Positions 36,605-45,598 are shown, counted from the first letter of the stretch. The stretch: 56,019 nt of DNA from Planktothrix tepida PCC 9214 (GCF_900009145.1 NZ_LN889803.1:138112-194130); one strand, 5' to 3'. Numbers and translations: made by a program. The notes: generated by a model not told the origin, from the sequence alone.

Positions 36605-36705
36605 TCCTCCCCCTGCTCCCCCTGCTCCCCCTGCTCCCCCTTGTCCCCCTTGTCCCCCTGTCCCCCTGTCCCCTTGTCCCCTTGTCCCCTACTCCCCCTT
36701 CCCGG
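36605..36705. repeat. C-rich polypyrimidine repeat tract
   Basis: About 100 bp of near-pure pyrimidines are built from 9-bp (CCCCCTGCT, TTGTCCCCC) and 8-bp (TTGTCCCC, CTGTCCCC) units. The tract runs into the last codons of the WD40 gene. It lies between that gene and the gap2 promoter. The strong strand asymmetry could favour triplex or slipped structures (inference). Confidence 0.85.
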
Positions 36706-39700
36706 CTGTCACCTCGTCACACAAATGTCGGTCGCTTTCTTCTAAGTCCCCATTCGTCTGTAAATAATCTCGTATCCAGTTACATCCGTGAGTAATCAAA
36801 TGATCCATTGATCGAACTTGCTGAAGATTCCACAAAACAACGGTACTATCCTCACTGGCGGAGGCGAGTTTCTGACCATCGCGACTAAATGCCAGTTCCC
36901 AAATTCCTCCGGTATGGGCTTTGAGGGTGGTTAATAAGGTTCCGTCTGGTTGCCACAATTTAATCATGCCATCCCCACTTCCAGTCGCAAGAAGTGTTCC
37001 ATCGGGACTAAAGGCTACTGCCCGCACCATATCATCATGTCCCGTTAAAGTCTTGACTAACGTGCCATCGGTTTTCCAGAGTTTCACAGTTTTATCATCG
37101 CTACCACTGGCTAAAAGTTGGGACTTTGGGTTATAGGCGATTGACCGAACTACCACTTGACTGGCTCTAATCGTTCTCAAAAACTGACCGTCTTTTGTCC
37201 AAAGTTTAATGGTGCCATCTCCACTACAGGAGGCAATCTTCTGACCATCGGGGCTAAAAATAGCAGCCCAGAGACCCGCTTGATGTCCCTTTAATTGCAT
37301 CAGTAAAACCGGAGTTTTTCCTTCAACATTCCAGAGTCCAACGGTTCCATCTCCACTAGAGGTAACCAGTCGCGTACCATCGGAACTAAACTGGCTTTTT
37401 CTCAGTGCGCCTTGATGTCCTTTGACAGTTGATAGCAATTTCCCATCCCTTGTCCACAATTGCAGCATTCCTTTGATACTGGCAAGAGCTAACCGTTTGC
37501 CATCGGGACTAAACGTGACTCCCATCAATCCCCCATCTGTTTTTAAGGTGCGTAGAGGTAGTACCGACGGTATCCCATCGCGAGTGTCCCAGAGTTTGAC
37601 CGTTCTATCAAGACTAGCAGAAGCCAAAATTTGGCTATCGGGGCTGAAGGCAAGGCTAAACACCGCAGTTTGATGCGCTTTCAAAGATTTAAGTAAGGGG
37701 TTCGCCCATTTCCAGAGTTTCACTGTACTGTCTGAAGACATAGAAGCCAAGGTTTGACCATCAGGACTAAACTCCACATCCATGATCATCCCCCGGTGTC
37801 CGGCAAAGGTGCTGCGGAGTTGGGGATGGTTCCAAGTTGTCCCCACTCGTTGCCAGAGTTGAAGGGTTTTGTCATCGGAGGCGGAGGCTAGTTGCGTGTT
37901 GTCGGGACTGAAGGTTACATTCATAACCATGCCTTTGTGTTGTTTCAGAGTCGTTAGCAGAACAGGCATATCTCCAGAAAATTCCCACAATTTCAGGGTT
38001 CCATCCGCCGAGGCTGTGGCAATGGTATTCCCTTGAGGATTAATCGCTATACCCAGAATCACAGCATTATGACCCGGGACAGTGGCTAAGAGTTGACCGT
38101 CAACCCCCCAAATCAAGAGTTTCCCATCTTCTCGACTCGCTAGGATTTTTTGACTATCTGCGGTAAACGCTAGTCCATAATTAATACCGTTCCCGGTAAT
38201 CAAAGTTCTGATCAGGGTTCCATCTCGTCCCCACAATTTGACTGTTCCATCTTCACTTCCAGAAGCAATCCATTTTCCATTGGGGCTAATCTCCACCGTT
38301 TGAACTACTGCCTGATGACCCTTCAAGGTATGGAGTAAAGCCCCATCCCGTGTCCAGAGTTTCACCGTGCGATCGCCAGAAGCGGAAGCAATCAGTTGAC
38401 CGTCTCGACTGATAGCAACACCCCCCAATAGTCCCTGATGCCCTTTCAGGCTTTTCAACAGTCTGCCTTCTTTTGTCCACAGATTAATGGTATTATCCTG
38501 GCCGGCGACGATCATCAGTTCTCCATCTGGGCTAAACTTAATCCCACGAGTTCCTGTCCAAGGTTTGGATAAGCGGTTATATTCATCAGCCCCTAAAATT
38601 GCTTGTTGAAGAACTAATTCCACCTGGCTTTGAGTTTTCGGATCAACTCGACCTAACAACAATAGTTTTCTTCTAGCGCGTAACGCTTCTATTAAGGCAT
38701 CTAAATGATGATTAGACGCAAATAACCCTTCAGAAGAGGAAGCTAGGGCTTGAATTTCGCTGATCCGAGCTTTTCGTTCACTGATAACGACTTTACGATA
38801 TTGCCAAAAATTCGTTAATCCTAAAGCCGTCACGGTAACAAATGCCACTATTAATACCATCATTAACAACCGTTGTCTGTGAGCATTTTTTTCAACTTCT
38901 TTGAGTCGTTGGGCTTCTAAAGCTTGTTGAACTTCCTGCCTATCTATGGTTTCACTAGCTGATAAAAATTGATAATCTAAATCACTTAAACTTTTGTTTT
39001 GTGTCCACTCTTGGGCATCTTGTAAGGCTTTTCCCCGTAATAAACGAGATTGATCGGTTTGTTCAGAGGCGACCCAATCCTCTAACAGTTGCCAGTAAGG
39101 ACGAAGTTTGTTAAATTCTTTTTCAACCCATTGTAGATTAAAAACTTCTTGATAAATTCTATTTTTAATTTTTAGATATTGATTGTCTTGAATCACTAAA
39201 CCGGACAATATCAGTTCAATTTTTTCTCGGCTATCATCAATGTTTACATCTATTTGATTTAAAATTTGTTGGTAGATACCTAGGAGTCTTCCGGCTTTAT
39301 GTTCGTTTCTGAGCAGGCGAGCGCGGATTGTTCTTAAATGTTCAGGTTCATCTTGTTTTTCCCAATTGGTGATTAAATATTGTCTAGCAATAGACTCGAC
39401 TGCATTTTTTTCATGACCGGGGGAAATCGTTAACCTCGATACAGAATTAACGGTCATTAATTGAAAGATTAATTGACTAAATTTATGGGTTAAAAAAGGT
39501 TGTCCTCCTGTCCAATTTAAAATTTCTTTTAAAATTTCTGTGCCATTTTCACACTGATCATTTAATCCCACCGCTAAAGGTTGTGCTTCCTCAAAGGTAA
39601 AGCCGTCAAGATGAATGGGTTTCCCAATATTAAAAGGGGTTCGATTCCGATCTTGAATTAAATCGCTGGGTGTGGAAACTCCACAAATTGCCCAAGTTAT

Positions 39701-40228
39701 TCGATAATATTGGGGAGCCATGACTCTTTTATTATAAAAGGAGCGAATCAGGGCAAAAAAATCATCGACTTGAAATTTTAAACTTAAAACACTATCAATT
39801 TCATCAATTAAAATAATAATATTTTGGTCAGGGAAATATTCTAATAAAATATCTTCAATAAAATAGCCCAATCTTTGCGCTAAGGATAATTCTGCATTGT
39901 CTAGCCACCAAGCTTTTAAATTAAATTGTCCAAACAAATGAAAATATCTACATAACTCGGCAACAATTCCTTTATACCACTGTTCGGGTGTAACGGTTTC
40001 ACTTCCAATCACGGTCAAATCAATGATCGCACACTGAAACCCTTGATTTTGAAGTCGATGAGTTGTCCGCACTAAAAGAGAAGACTTCCCCATCTGCCGA
40101 CAATTGAGAATATAACAAAATTCTCCCTTTCTTAAAGCTTCATATAATTCTTTATCAGCTTTTCGGGGAACATAACTGGGTATATAAGTGGCAAGACTCC
40201 CTCCAACTTGATAATAGGATTTGATCAT
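36689..40228 (-). CDS. AAA/STAND-like ATPase with 14 WD40 repeats
   Basis: The 1179-residue protein begins with an AAA-like ATPase domain. Walker A is in RQMGKSSLL (44-52), Walker B in IIILIDEIDSVL (137-148), and the N-terminal pattern SYVPRKADKELYEALRKGEF is that of AAA_35-type proteins. A winged-helix-like middle part and a probable transmembrane helix (about 460-485) follow. The C-terminal half has 14 WD40 repeats by my count, enough for two seven-bladed propellers. Such proteins are common in filamentous cyanobacteria and are usually presumed signalling or scaffold proteins; some STAND relatives act in defence. No effector domain is visible. The last codons are encoded by a repeat tract. 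Only a nine-copy heptamer array separates its start from the gene upstream, and no ribosome binding site is evident. Confidence 0.9.
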   Translation of the reverse strand: MIKSYYQVGGSLATYIPSYVPRKADKELYEALRKGEFCYILNCRQMGKSSLLVRTTHRLQNQGFQCAIIDLTVIGSETVTPEQWYKGIVAELCRYFHLFGQFNLKAWWLDNAELSLAQRLGYFIEDILLEYFPDQNIIILIDEIDSVLSLKFQVDDFFALIRSFYNKRVMAPQYYRITWAICGVSTPSDLIQDRNRTPFNIGKPIHLDGFTFEEAQPLAVGLNDQCENGTEILKEILNWTGGQPFLTHKFSQLIFQLMTVNSVSRLTISPGHEKNAVESIARQYLITNWEKQDEPEHLRTIRARLLRNEHKAGRLLGIYQQILNQIDVNIDDSREKIELILSGLVIQDNQYLKIKNRIYQEVFNLQWVEKEFNKLRPYWQLLEDWVASEQTDQSRLLRGKALQDAQEWTQNKSLSDLDYQFLSASETIDRQEVQQALEAQRLKEVEKNAHRQRLLMMVLIVAFVTVTALGLTNFWQYRKVVISERKARISEIQALASSSEGLFASNHHLDALIEALRARRKLLLLGRVDPKTQSQVELVLQQAILGADEYNRLSKPWTGTRGIKFSPDGELMIVAGQDNTINLWTKEGRLLKSLKGHQGLLGGVAISRDGQLIASASGDRTVKLWTRDGALLHTLKGHQAVVQTVEISPNGKWIASGSEDGTVKLWGRDGTLIRTLITGNGINYGLAFTADSQKILASREDGKLLIWGVDGQLLATVPGHNAVILGIAINPQGNTIATASADGTLKLWEFSGDMPVLLTTLKQHKGMVMNVTFSPDNTQLASASDDKTLQLWQRVGTTWNHPQLRSTFAGHRGMIMDVEFSPDGQTLASMSSDSTVKLWKWANPLLKSLKAHQTAVFSLAFSPDSQILASASLDRTVKLWDTRDGIPSVLPLRTLKTDGGLMGVTFSPDGKRLALASIKGMLQLWTRDGKLLSTVKGHQGALRKSQFSSDGTRLVTSSGDGTVGLWNVEGKTPVLLMQLKGHQAGLWAAIFSPDGQKIASCSGDGTIKLWTKDGQFLRTIRASQVVVRSIAYNPKSQLLASGSDDKTVKLWKTDGTLVKTLTGHDDMVRAVAFSPDGTLLATGSGDGMIKLWQPDGTLLTTLKAHTGGIWELAFSRDGQKLASASEDSTVVLWNLQQVRSMDHLITHGCNWIRDYLQTNGDLEESDRHLCDEVTAGKGE

Positions 40229-40231
40229 GTG

Positions 40232-40294
40232 TCAGTTATCAGTTATCAGTTATCAGTTATCAGTTATCAGTTATCAGTTATCAGTTATCAGTTA
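40232..40294. repeat. nine-copy heptamer array (TCAGTTA)9
   Basis: Nine perfect TCAGTTA units fill nearly the whole spacer between the stop codon of the 692-residue gene and the ATG of the WD40 gene (both minus strand). Because seven is not a multiple of three, the array places stop codons (TAA, TGA) in every frame on the coding strand. Confidence 0.97.
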
Positions 40295-42373
40295 TTAAAG
40301 AGGTAAAGAAGGTGCTGGAGGAGGGTTGACAGAGCGTTCAATCGTGATTTTATTGCTTTCTCGTTGGGTTTGCATTTCAACAGAGATCGCTTCAAAAAGT
40401 ACCTCTAAACTACTGTAAGGAACTTCTAAATCAATAGTGGTTTCAATTTGATCAAACCCATTGGGTGAAAATTCTGTTAACCACCGAGGGCCATCAACAA
40501 CACTACGAGTTTGCCGATCAAAAAGCCAAACTTTGACATAAATTCGAGGTAAACCATCGGGAAGTCGCACCCGAACTTTTACCAATCGTCCGGAAATAAT
40601 TTCTGTTGCTAAGACCTCAATTTCTGGATCAGGAACGGGTTGATCCTCTGATAAAACATAGGGAATCGGTTGATTTGTCGTAGAAGTTTCCGGTTTCGTT
40701 TCTTTCCCCAGTTTACGTTTTGAAAAAAATGCGGAAGGAGATTCCAAAGGTTCATCATCAACGACAATTTCTTCTAATTCCTCCTGGGGATGAATCACTT
40801 CTGAGAAAACTGGGGAACAGGCATCTTGCTTGTCATGATCAGAACGTTTAACAATATTAGTAGCAGCATTAAACGGAATCTCCGGTAAAGGATTAACGTT
40901 AGCGCGTTTAACCCATTGTGACCATTCCTGATCCTGGGCTAAAGAATTTAACCGCGACCAAAATCGATTATTGAGATCCAACGCTTGAAAGGCTTGTTGA
41001 ACCTCTGGATCTGGTTTAGGTTTAGTAATGGGGGCGGATTCTACTATGGGATCGGGGACGGGTATCGGCAAGGGTGAAATTGAAACGGGGATATCTGTAG
41101 ACGTTGATTCGGACGTTTCAACACTGATTGATAAATCCTCAGACACCGGAACCCCAGGGGTCTGAACCTCCTGAGTCGTTGAACTCTGGCCAAATGTTGG
41201 TAAATCTAGGGGGGTAGAGGGTCGAGAGTCCGTTCCAGAGGGATGTATTTTGGGTGGCAAAATGGTGGAAATCTCAGGAGCAAAGGGTTCAGCAGAGGGG
41301 GATTGAGCCGTTTTTATGTTATCGCTGAGGTCGGGTAATTCCAAAACTCCCAAATCCAACGTTGAAAGGTCAGGGAAGTCTTCTTGATCCTGTTGGGTGC
41401 CAAAACCTTGATCAATGGCTTCGAGGAGATGTTCAACCTGAGTCACCACGTTAAAAGATTGGGTCGTCACCGGAACCCCATCATGGGAAAAGATCACTTC
41501 CCCTAAAATTAAACGGGTTTTGCATTCAAAGGGAATATAAACCACACCGGAAAAAGACAGGGGAAAATCCGAGAACCGAAGGGGTTGGCTTACCTCAAAT
41601 AACGGTTCTGCGGTTTGGGGGTCGCGTAAACGAAATTGCAGTTCACAGGAAGGAAGGACGGGATAAACAGAAGTTGAAGGCTGAGAGGGGGAAGCGATGG
41701 GCAGTTCGATGCGCCCCCATAGGATTACAGGTTGTCCCAAACGGGCAACAAAGGAATCTTGATCGAGGCTCAGGTGCAGCGCATTGAGCAAAGTCTCTAC
41801 CGGCTGAAGGGGTTGGGGAGACTCTTCAACGAGGGACAAGGGAGTTTCAGGGGTTGAAGCTTGGGGCTGTGGGGGTTCAGCAACCGGATTAGAACGAGAG
41901 GTGGGAAATTGTACAATTTTAGGGGAAGGTTCCGGTGTTACCTCAATATCTACCGATTCTGTGGGGATAATATTGACCGTCGGGGGTTGAGTTTCTTCAA
42001 AGGGTTGATCAAGGTCTTCTAGGTCTACGGGGAGAACTCGGAGTTGGATTGTTCTTTTACCAACCGTTGATAATAATCCAGAGGTCAGTTGAGGGGAGCA
42101 GGAAAACTGCCAATTTCCAGGTTTTAAGGAAGTGTAAGGCATCACCACCATTAACCCTTCGGAATTGGTCGTTAGTGTTCGAGTTTGAACTTGTTGAACA
42201 GGTGGAAGGGCTTCAAAATCTTGATAAATAATGCGAACATCAATGGAGGTGTTTGTATAACCAGAACGGGCGACCATCCGATAGCGCCCTTCTAAAATTT
42301 CAACATCGGGGGATTCTAAGGTCAGCCAAGTATTATCCCCTTCTTTTTGGACTAGAAATTCCCAACTTGCCAT
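40295..42373 (-). CDS. hypothetical cyanobacterial proline-rich protein
   Basis: I do not recognise a named family for this 692-residue protein. Its N-terminal 110 residues look like an immunoglobulin-like beta domain (MASWEFLVQKEGDNTWLTLE; later SLKPGNWQFSCSP). Another beta domain (about 195-325) contains QPVILWGRIELP. A long Pro/Ser/Glu/Thr-rich linker and a C-terminal beta domain (about 575-680, with GRLVKVRVRLPDGLPRIYVKVW) complete it. There is no signal peptide or membrane helix. It is upstream of, and co-directional with, the WD40 ATPase with only a repeat array between them, so the two may form one transcript and act together (inference). Confidence 0.7.
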   Translation of the reverse strand: MASWEFLVQKEGDNTWLTLESPDVEILEGRYRMVARSGYTNTSIDVRIIYQDFEALPPVQQVQTRTLTTNSEGLMVVMPYTSLKPGNWQFSCSPQLTSGLLSTVGKRTIQLRVLPVDLEDLDQPFEETQPPTVNIIPTESVDIEVTPEPSPKIVQFPTSRSNPVAEPPQPQASTPETPLSLVEESPQPLQPVETLLNALHLSLDQDSFVARLGQPVILWGRIELPIASPSQPSTSVYPVLPSCELQFRLRDPQTAEPLFEVSQPLRFSDFPLSFSGVVYIPFECKTRLILGEVIFSHDGVPVTTQSFNVVTQVEHLLEAIDQGFGTQQDQEDFPDLSTLDLGVLELPDLSDNIKTAQSPSAEPFAPEISTILPPKIHPSGTDSRPSTPLDLPTFGQSSTTQEVQTPGVPVSEDLSISVETSESTSTDIPVSISPLPIPVPDPIVESAPITKPKPDPEVQQAFQALDLNNRFWSRLNSLAQDQEWSQWVKRANVNPLPEIPFNAATNIVKRSDHDKQDACSPVFSEVIHPQEELEEIVVDDEPLESPSAFFSKRKLGKETKPETSTTNQPIPYVLSEDQPVPDPEIEVLATEIISGRLVKVRVRLPDGLPRIYVKVWLFDRQTRSVVDGPRWLTEFSPNGFDQIETTIDLEVPYSSLEVLFEAISVEMQTQRESNKITIERSVNPPPAPSLPL

Positions 42374-42439
42374 TTCCCGCCTCTATTCAGGTGGTGTTTT
42401 ATCTCTCCAATATCATAGCCGAATAGGAGTCAGGAAATA

Positions 42440-42502
42440 GGAGGAGGCAGGAGGCAGGAGGCAGGAGGAATTAAGAATTAAGAATTAAGAATTAAGAATT
42501 AA
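42440..42502. repeat. two abutting heptamer arrays (GGCAGGA)n and (ATTAAGA)n
   Basis: About three GGCAGGA/AGGAGGC units (42440-42468) run directly into about four to five ATTAAGA units (42469-42502). A third C-rich stretch follows (42515-42556), up to the apcC stop codon. All three lie in the spacer downstream of the apc operon. Confidence 0.9.
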
Positions 42503-42556
42503 TCTCTATTCTTCTTTCCCAGTTCCCTCTACCTTCTGTCCCCTGCCTCCTGCCTT

Positions 42557-42760
42557 CTACAGTAATCCTGTATTCGTTCCTGGCTTGCCAGTTGCCAGTT
42601 CCACTTTGACAATTTTACCGCCCATTTTCATGATGCGTTGTTGTTCTTTGAACCAATTGTCATAGGGAACTAACTTTGTAAAGTAAGTATTTTGTAATTC
42701 CCGTTGGGTACGAATCCGGGTTTGGCTTGGCACACAAGCTGTTACTTTGAACATCCGCAT
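42557..42760 (-). CDS. apcC: allophycocyanin core linker ApcC (Lc 7.8)
   Basis: The 67-residue protein starts MRMFKVTACVPSQTRIRTQR and ends KPGTNTGLL, the full small core linker of the CpcD-like fold. It caps the allophycocyanin trimers in the phycobilisome core and adjusts their spectra. AGGAGA precedes the ATG. It is the last gene of apcA-apcB-apcC, separated from apcB by 222 bp containing a long inverted repeat. Confidence 0.98.
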   Translation of the reverse strand: MRMFKVTACVPSQTRIRTQRELQNTYFTKLVPYDNWFKEQQRIMKMGGKIVKVELATGKPGTNTGLL

Positions 42761-42818
42761 TTTTTTTCGTCTCTCCTGAGCAAATTTAACAAGTTTTAGA
42801 TCAATTTTTAAATGCTCA

Positions 42819-42919
42819 AAGGCCGGGAGTCAGAAGTCAATACTAGCTCGCTAAAACTTATCAGGAATAACAGACAAGCCTTTGGCGGTCTAGCACTCAC
42901 TCCAGACTTCCCTGGCCTT
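42819..42919 (-). promoter_or_regulatory. intercistronic stem-loop between apcB and apcC
   Basis: The arms AAGGCCGGGAGTC (42819-42831) and GACTTCCCTGGCCTT (42905-42919) pair with only small bulges across a loop of about 70 nt. It is not followed by a T-run, so it fits a partial terminator or mRNA stabiliser that lowers apcC relative to apcAB, as reported for other cyanobacterial apc operons (recalled knowledge). Confidence 0.6.
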
Positions 42920-42982
42920 GAAGGTTGTTCGGATTTTGAATTGGGAATTTAGAAATTCACCCTCAAAAACCTAACATCGGTT

Positions 42983-43468
42983 TTAGCTTAAGCCAGAGGA
43001 GATATAGTCAAAGTAAATGCCCATTTCTTTGCCAGCATCAGCGCCCACTAAGCTAGCGGTCACTTCTTTCATGGCTTGGATGGCTTGAACGGTAGAACCG
43101 ATGGGAACACCCAGAGAGTTATAGGTTTCTTTCAAACCGTTGAGAACGCGCTCATCAAGAATGGAAGGATCGCCAGCTAACATGGCGTAGGTGGCATAAC
43201 GGAGGTAGTAGTCTAAGTCGCGAATGCAAGCAGCATAACGACGGGTGGTGTACATATTTCCACCAGGACGGGTGACGTCAGAGTACAGCAGAGATTTGGC
43301 TACTGCTTCTTTGACGATGGTGGCTGCGTTGGCACTGATCGTGGAAGCAGCACGAACCCGCAGTTCGCCAGTGGCGAAGTAGGCTTTTAATTTGCCCAGG
43401 GCGCTGGCATCCAGGTACTTACCTTGAACGTCAGAAGAATTGATTACGGAAGTAATGGCGTCTTGCAT
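42983..43468 (-). CDS. apcB: allophycocyanin beta subunit
   Basis: The 161-residue protein begins [20 protein letters not shown]. It has the bilin-binding Cys81 in [16 protein letters not shown] and Asn71, the position normally gamma-N-methylated, in GGNMYTT. This is the standard ApcB sequence and length. With ApcA it forms the trimers of the phycobilisome core that pass energy to chlorophyll. It is 68 bp after apcA on the same strand. Confidence 0.98.
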   Translation of the reverse strand: MQDAITSVINSSDVQGKYLDASALGKLKAYFATGELRVRAASTISANAATIVKEAVAKSLLYSDVTRPGGNMYTTRRYAACIRDLDYYLRYATYAMLAGDPSILDERVLNGLKETYNSLGVPIGSTVQAIQAMKEVTASLVGADAGKEMGIYFDYISSGLS

Positions 43469-43536
43469 GATTGTTCTATTTCCTTGTAGTCGCTGAATCT
43501 AGGAATCGTTTAAAAAAGGTGATAAAGCAATCGGAA

Positions 43537-44022
43537 CTATGACATTGCACCGATCACATAGTCGAAGTAAGCTGAGGCTTCGGCTGCATCTTCACCAGAT
43601 AACAGACCAGCAGCAACATTCTTCGTAGCACGAATTCCTTCGACAACGGCTTCAATGGGGGTACCCAGAGATTTGTACATTTCCCGAGCGCCAACGATCC
43701 CGATTTCTTCGATGGGGGTAACATCGCCCGCAACGATTCCATAGGTGACCAGACGCAGGTAGTAGTCGAGGTCGCGTAAGCAGGTAGCGGTCATTTCTTG
43801 GCCATAAGCATTGCCACCAGGAGAGACCACATCAGGGCGTTTCTGGAAGAGTTGGCTTCCAGCTTCTTTGATGATGCGCTCACGGGCACCTGTCAGCGTT
43901 TCGGCGATGCGAACGCGACGCTCACCAGAGGTGACGAAGGCTTTGATTCGATCTAATTCACCAGGGCTGAGGTAACGCGCTTCGGCGTCGGCATTAACGA
44001 TGGATTTTGTGACGATACTCAT
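43537..44022 (-). CDS. apcA: allophycocyanin alpha subunit
   Basis: The 161-residue protein begins [20 protein letters not shown] and carries Cys81 in [13 protein letters not shown] for phycocyanobilin attachment. It is the first gene of apcABC. apcE, which often precedes apcA, is not present upstream here; instead there is 958 bp with IS debris. No strong Shine-Dalgarno sequence lies directly before the ATG. Confidence 0.98.
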   Translation of the reverse strand: MSIVTKSIVNADAEARYLSPGELDRIKAFVTSGERRVRIAETLTGARERIIKEAGSQLFQKRPDVVSPGGNAYGQEMTATCLRDLDYYLRLVTYGIVAGDVTPIEEIGIVGAREMYKSLGTPIEAVVEGIRATKNVAAGLLSGEDAAEASAYFDYVIGAMS

Positions 44023-44242
44023 TTTCTACAAAAGCGTTTAGCTAACGTTTTCCTGATTGACACTCTCCCGAAAACCCATGTAACTGAGTTGGAGAGTCTC
44101 AGAGTGACCTCTGAGCGTTCCTGCTTGTTCAGATACATTCTGGATCAAGCCATGATCTTAGAGTGTATCTGCTTTGTGATCCGCAATCAAATCTATTTTT
44201 ATTTAAGATTTTTATCGGTTCACTTTTGGCTTGTTCGTAGCC

Positions 44243-44258
44243 CTCAAAAATTTTTGAG
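44243..44258. promoter_or_regulatory. 16-bp palindrome upstream of apcA
   Basis: A perfect palindrome, CTCAAAAATTTTTGAG, lies about 220 bp upstream of the apcA start within the likely leader or promoter. It could be a protein-binding site or a small hairpin; no specific factor is implied. Confidence 0.35.
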
Positions 44259-44282
44259 ATTTTTAGGGGACAGTTCACAAGC

Positions 44283-44680
44283 TTGACATCCTCCACTGCC
44301 TGAAAGCAAGTGAATTCCCAGCCTGCTCCCTATTCGGGTCTGCATCTGATGGGTTGACGCTTCCTTGATCACAGCCTAAATTCTTAGGTCTTATGCTTTC
44401 TTTCTCCACGCCCGTTTAGAGTCTCCGAATGCCTTCCGGCGACTGTAACTCGCTTTGGACATTCGCCCAATACTGTTACTACCTATCGCTTGTATTTTGA
44501 GGCATAGAGCCCACATTCTTAGCGGGATTGTAATAGTTTTTAACATTCCACGGGGTGGGAACGATGTCCACTGATTTTGAAGCGACAATTCAATCCCAAA
44601 AATCATGAACCCTAAGCCTAGTCAAGAACGATATCGTTGACACTCCCCGCTCTGAAGAGACGGGGATTCTTAAGAGATTT
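44283..44680 (-). mobile_element. decayed IS200/IS605-type debris upstream of apcA
   Basis: Two end-like hairpins lie on the minus strand about 360 bp apart. One is near 44637-44672, with arms GAATCCCCGTCT and AGAGCGGGGAG followed by TGTCAA. The other, near 44283-44320, has a GGAGGATGTCAA-type end. The first is nearly the same as the end at 47272-47308 behind tnpB debris. The sequence between them holds broken reading frames (one reads LGCDQGSVNPSDADPN) that I take for a mutated transposase tail. The 958-bp region between apcA and the next gene (44023-44980) otherwise shows no gene. Confidence 0.55.
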
Positions 44681-44980
44681 TCACTCTTAAAGGCTGAGTC
44701 AAACAATCCCTATCCACTCCGGCAAAACCATTGTGGCTACTTTTCTTTTAGGATGTCTTGATGACGATACCCATCGTAGATCTTCAACAACTGATTTAAG
44801 TGGCACAACAAGGGTTGATTACCCATCAAGATCCTTGATGTTCGCGGGGGTCAGTTGCGATCGCGACGGCGGTTGCATTTGTATTATAAAATTCAGTGGA
44901 GTTTCTACTCTTTTTTGAGAACACCGGAAAACTAATGTCACAATAGATTCCGTTTCTATCTGAATTGTTGCTTCCAGAAT

Positions 44981-45598
44981 ATGCGTCTAACTCCATGGAA
45001 TTGTCCTCCGTTCAAAATTCTACAACAGTGCTTTCAGGGTTTTAAAGGTTTCAAAACCCTACTGATAACCTTCGTGATTATTAGTGTATTCTTTTTTACC
45101 CTTGTCCCAACCGCGTTAGCCAGTTTGGATGATGATCGCTTTGATGGTAATATTTTTGCCTTGTATGGGGGAAATGGTTCCCTAGTCCCTCCCAGAGTTA
45201 CCTTAGCAGAATCCCGCAGACAAGGCAGACCCGCTTTATTAGTCTTTTTCTTGGACGATAGCAAAGATTGTAAAAAATTTACAACAACTGTATCTGAACT
45301 TCAGCGTTTTTACGGAAGGGCTGCGGATTTTATTCCGGTCAATGTTGATACTTTATTACCCGATACCCAGTTTTCTAGTCAGGAACCGGGCTATTATTAC
45401 AAAGGCTATGTTCCTCAAACCGTATTAATTGACCAGTCGGGGAAAGTGGTTCTTGATCAAAACGGACAAGTTGCTTTTGAACGTGTCGATGATGTGTTTC
45501 GTCAAGTTTTTGATTTACTTCCTCGGTCTGAATCTGTGGAATTGCGGCGACGTTCTTTCAATGAATTTAACACCGAGTTAGTAGAAACTCAGCGTTAA
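44981..45598 (+). CDS. thioredoxin-fold thylakoid protein (PSI accumulation factor-like)
   Basis: The 205-residue protein has one N-terminal membrane segment (about 26-48, ending PTALA, possibly cleaved). A thioredoxin-like domain follows (RPALLVFFLDDSKDCKKF, then DFIPVNVDTL and GYVPQTVLIDQSGKVVL). The usual CxxC is replaced by a single Cys97, so redox activity of the normal kind is unlikely. I recall similar cyanobacterial proteins being named thylakoid membrane photosystem I accumulation factor; that name is from memory and not testable here. It is followed by a DUF3285 gene and ybeY on the same strand. Confidence 0.75.
   Translation: MRLTPWNCPPFKILQQCFQGFKGFKTLLITFVIISVFFFTLVPTALASLDDDRFDGNIFALYGGNGSLVPPRVTLAESRRQGRPALLVFFLDDSKDCKKFTTTVSELQRFYGRAADFIPVNVDTLLPDTQFSSQEPGYYYKGYVPQTVLIDQSGKVVLDQNGQVAFERVDDVFRQVFDLLPRSESVELRRRSFNEFNTELVETQR

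Noticed and set aside
40232-40294. CRISPR array
   Set aside because: The unit is 7 bp with no spacers; it is a simple tandem repeat. No CRISPR-like direct repeats with unique spacers were seen anywhere in the window.
43554-43742. Minus-strand ORF inside apcA in another frame
   Set aside because: A shadow of apcA; the apcA frame is unambiguous.
44391-44606. 71-codon minus-strand ORF as a real gene
   Set aside because: It lies in IS debris, and its sequence looks like a frameshifted transposase piece rather than an independent protein.
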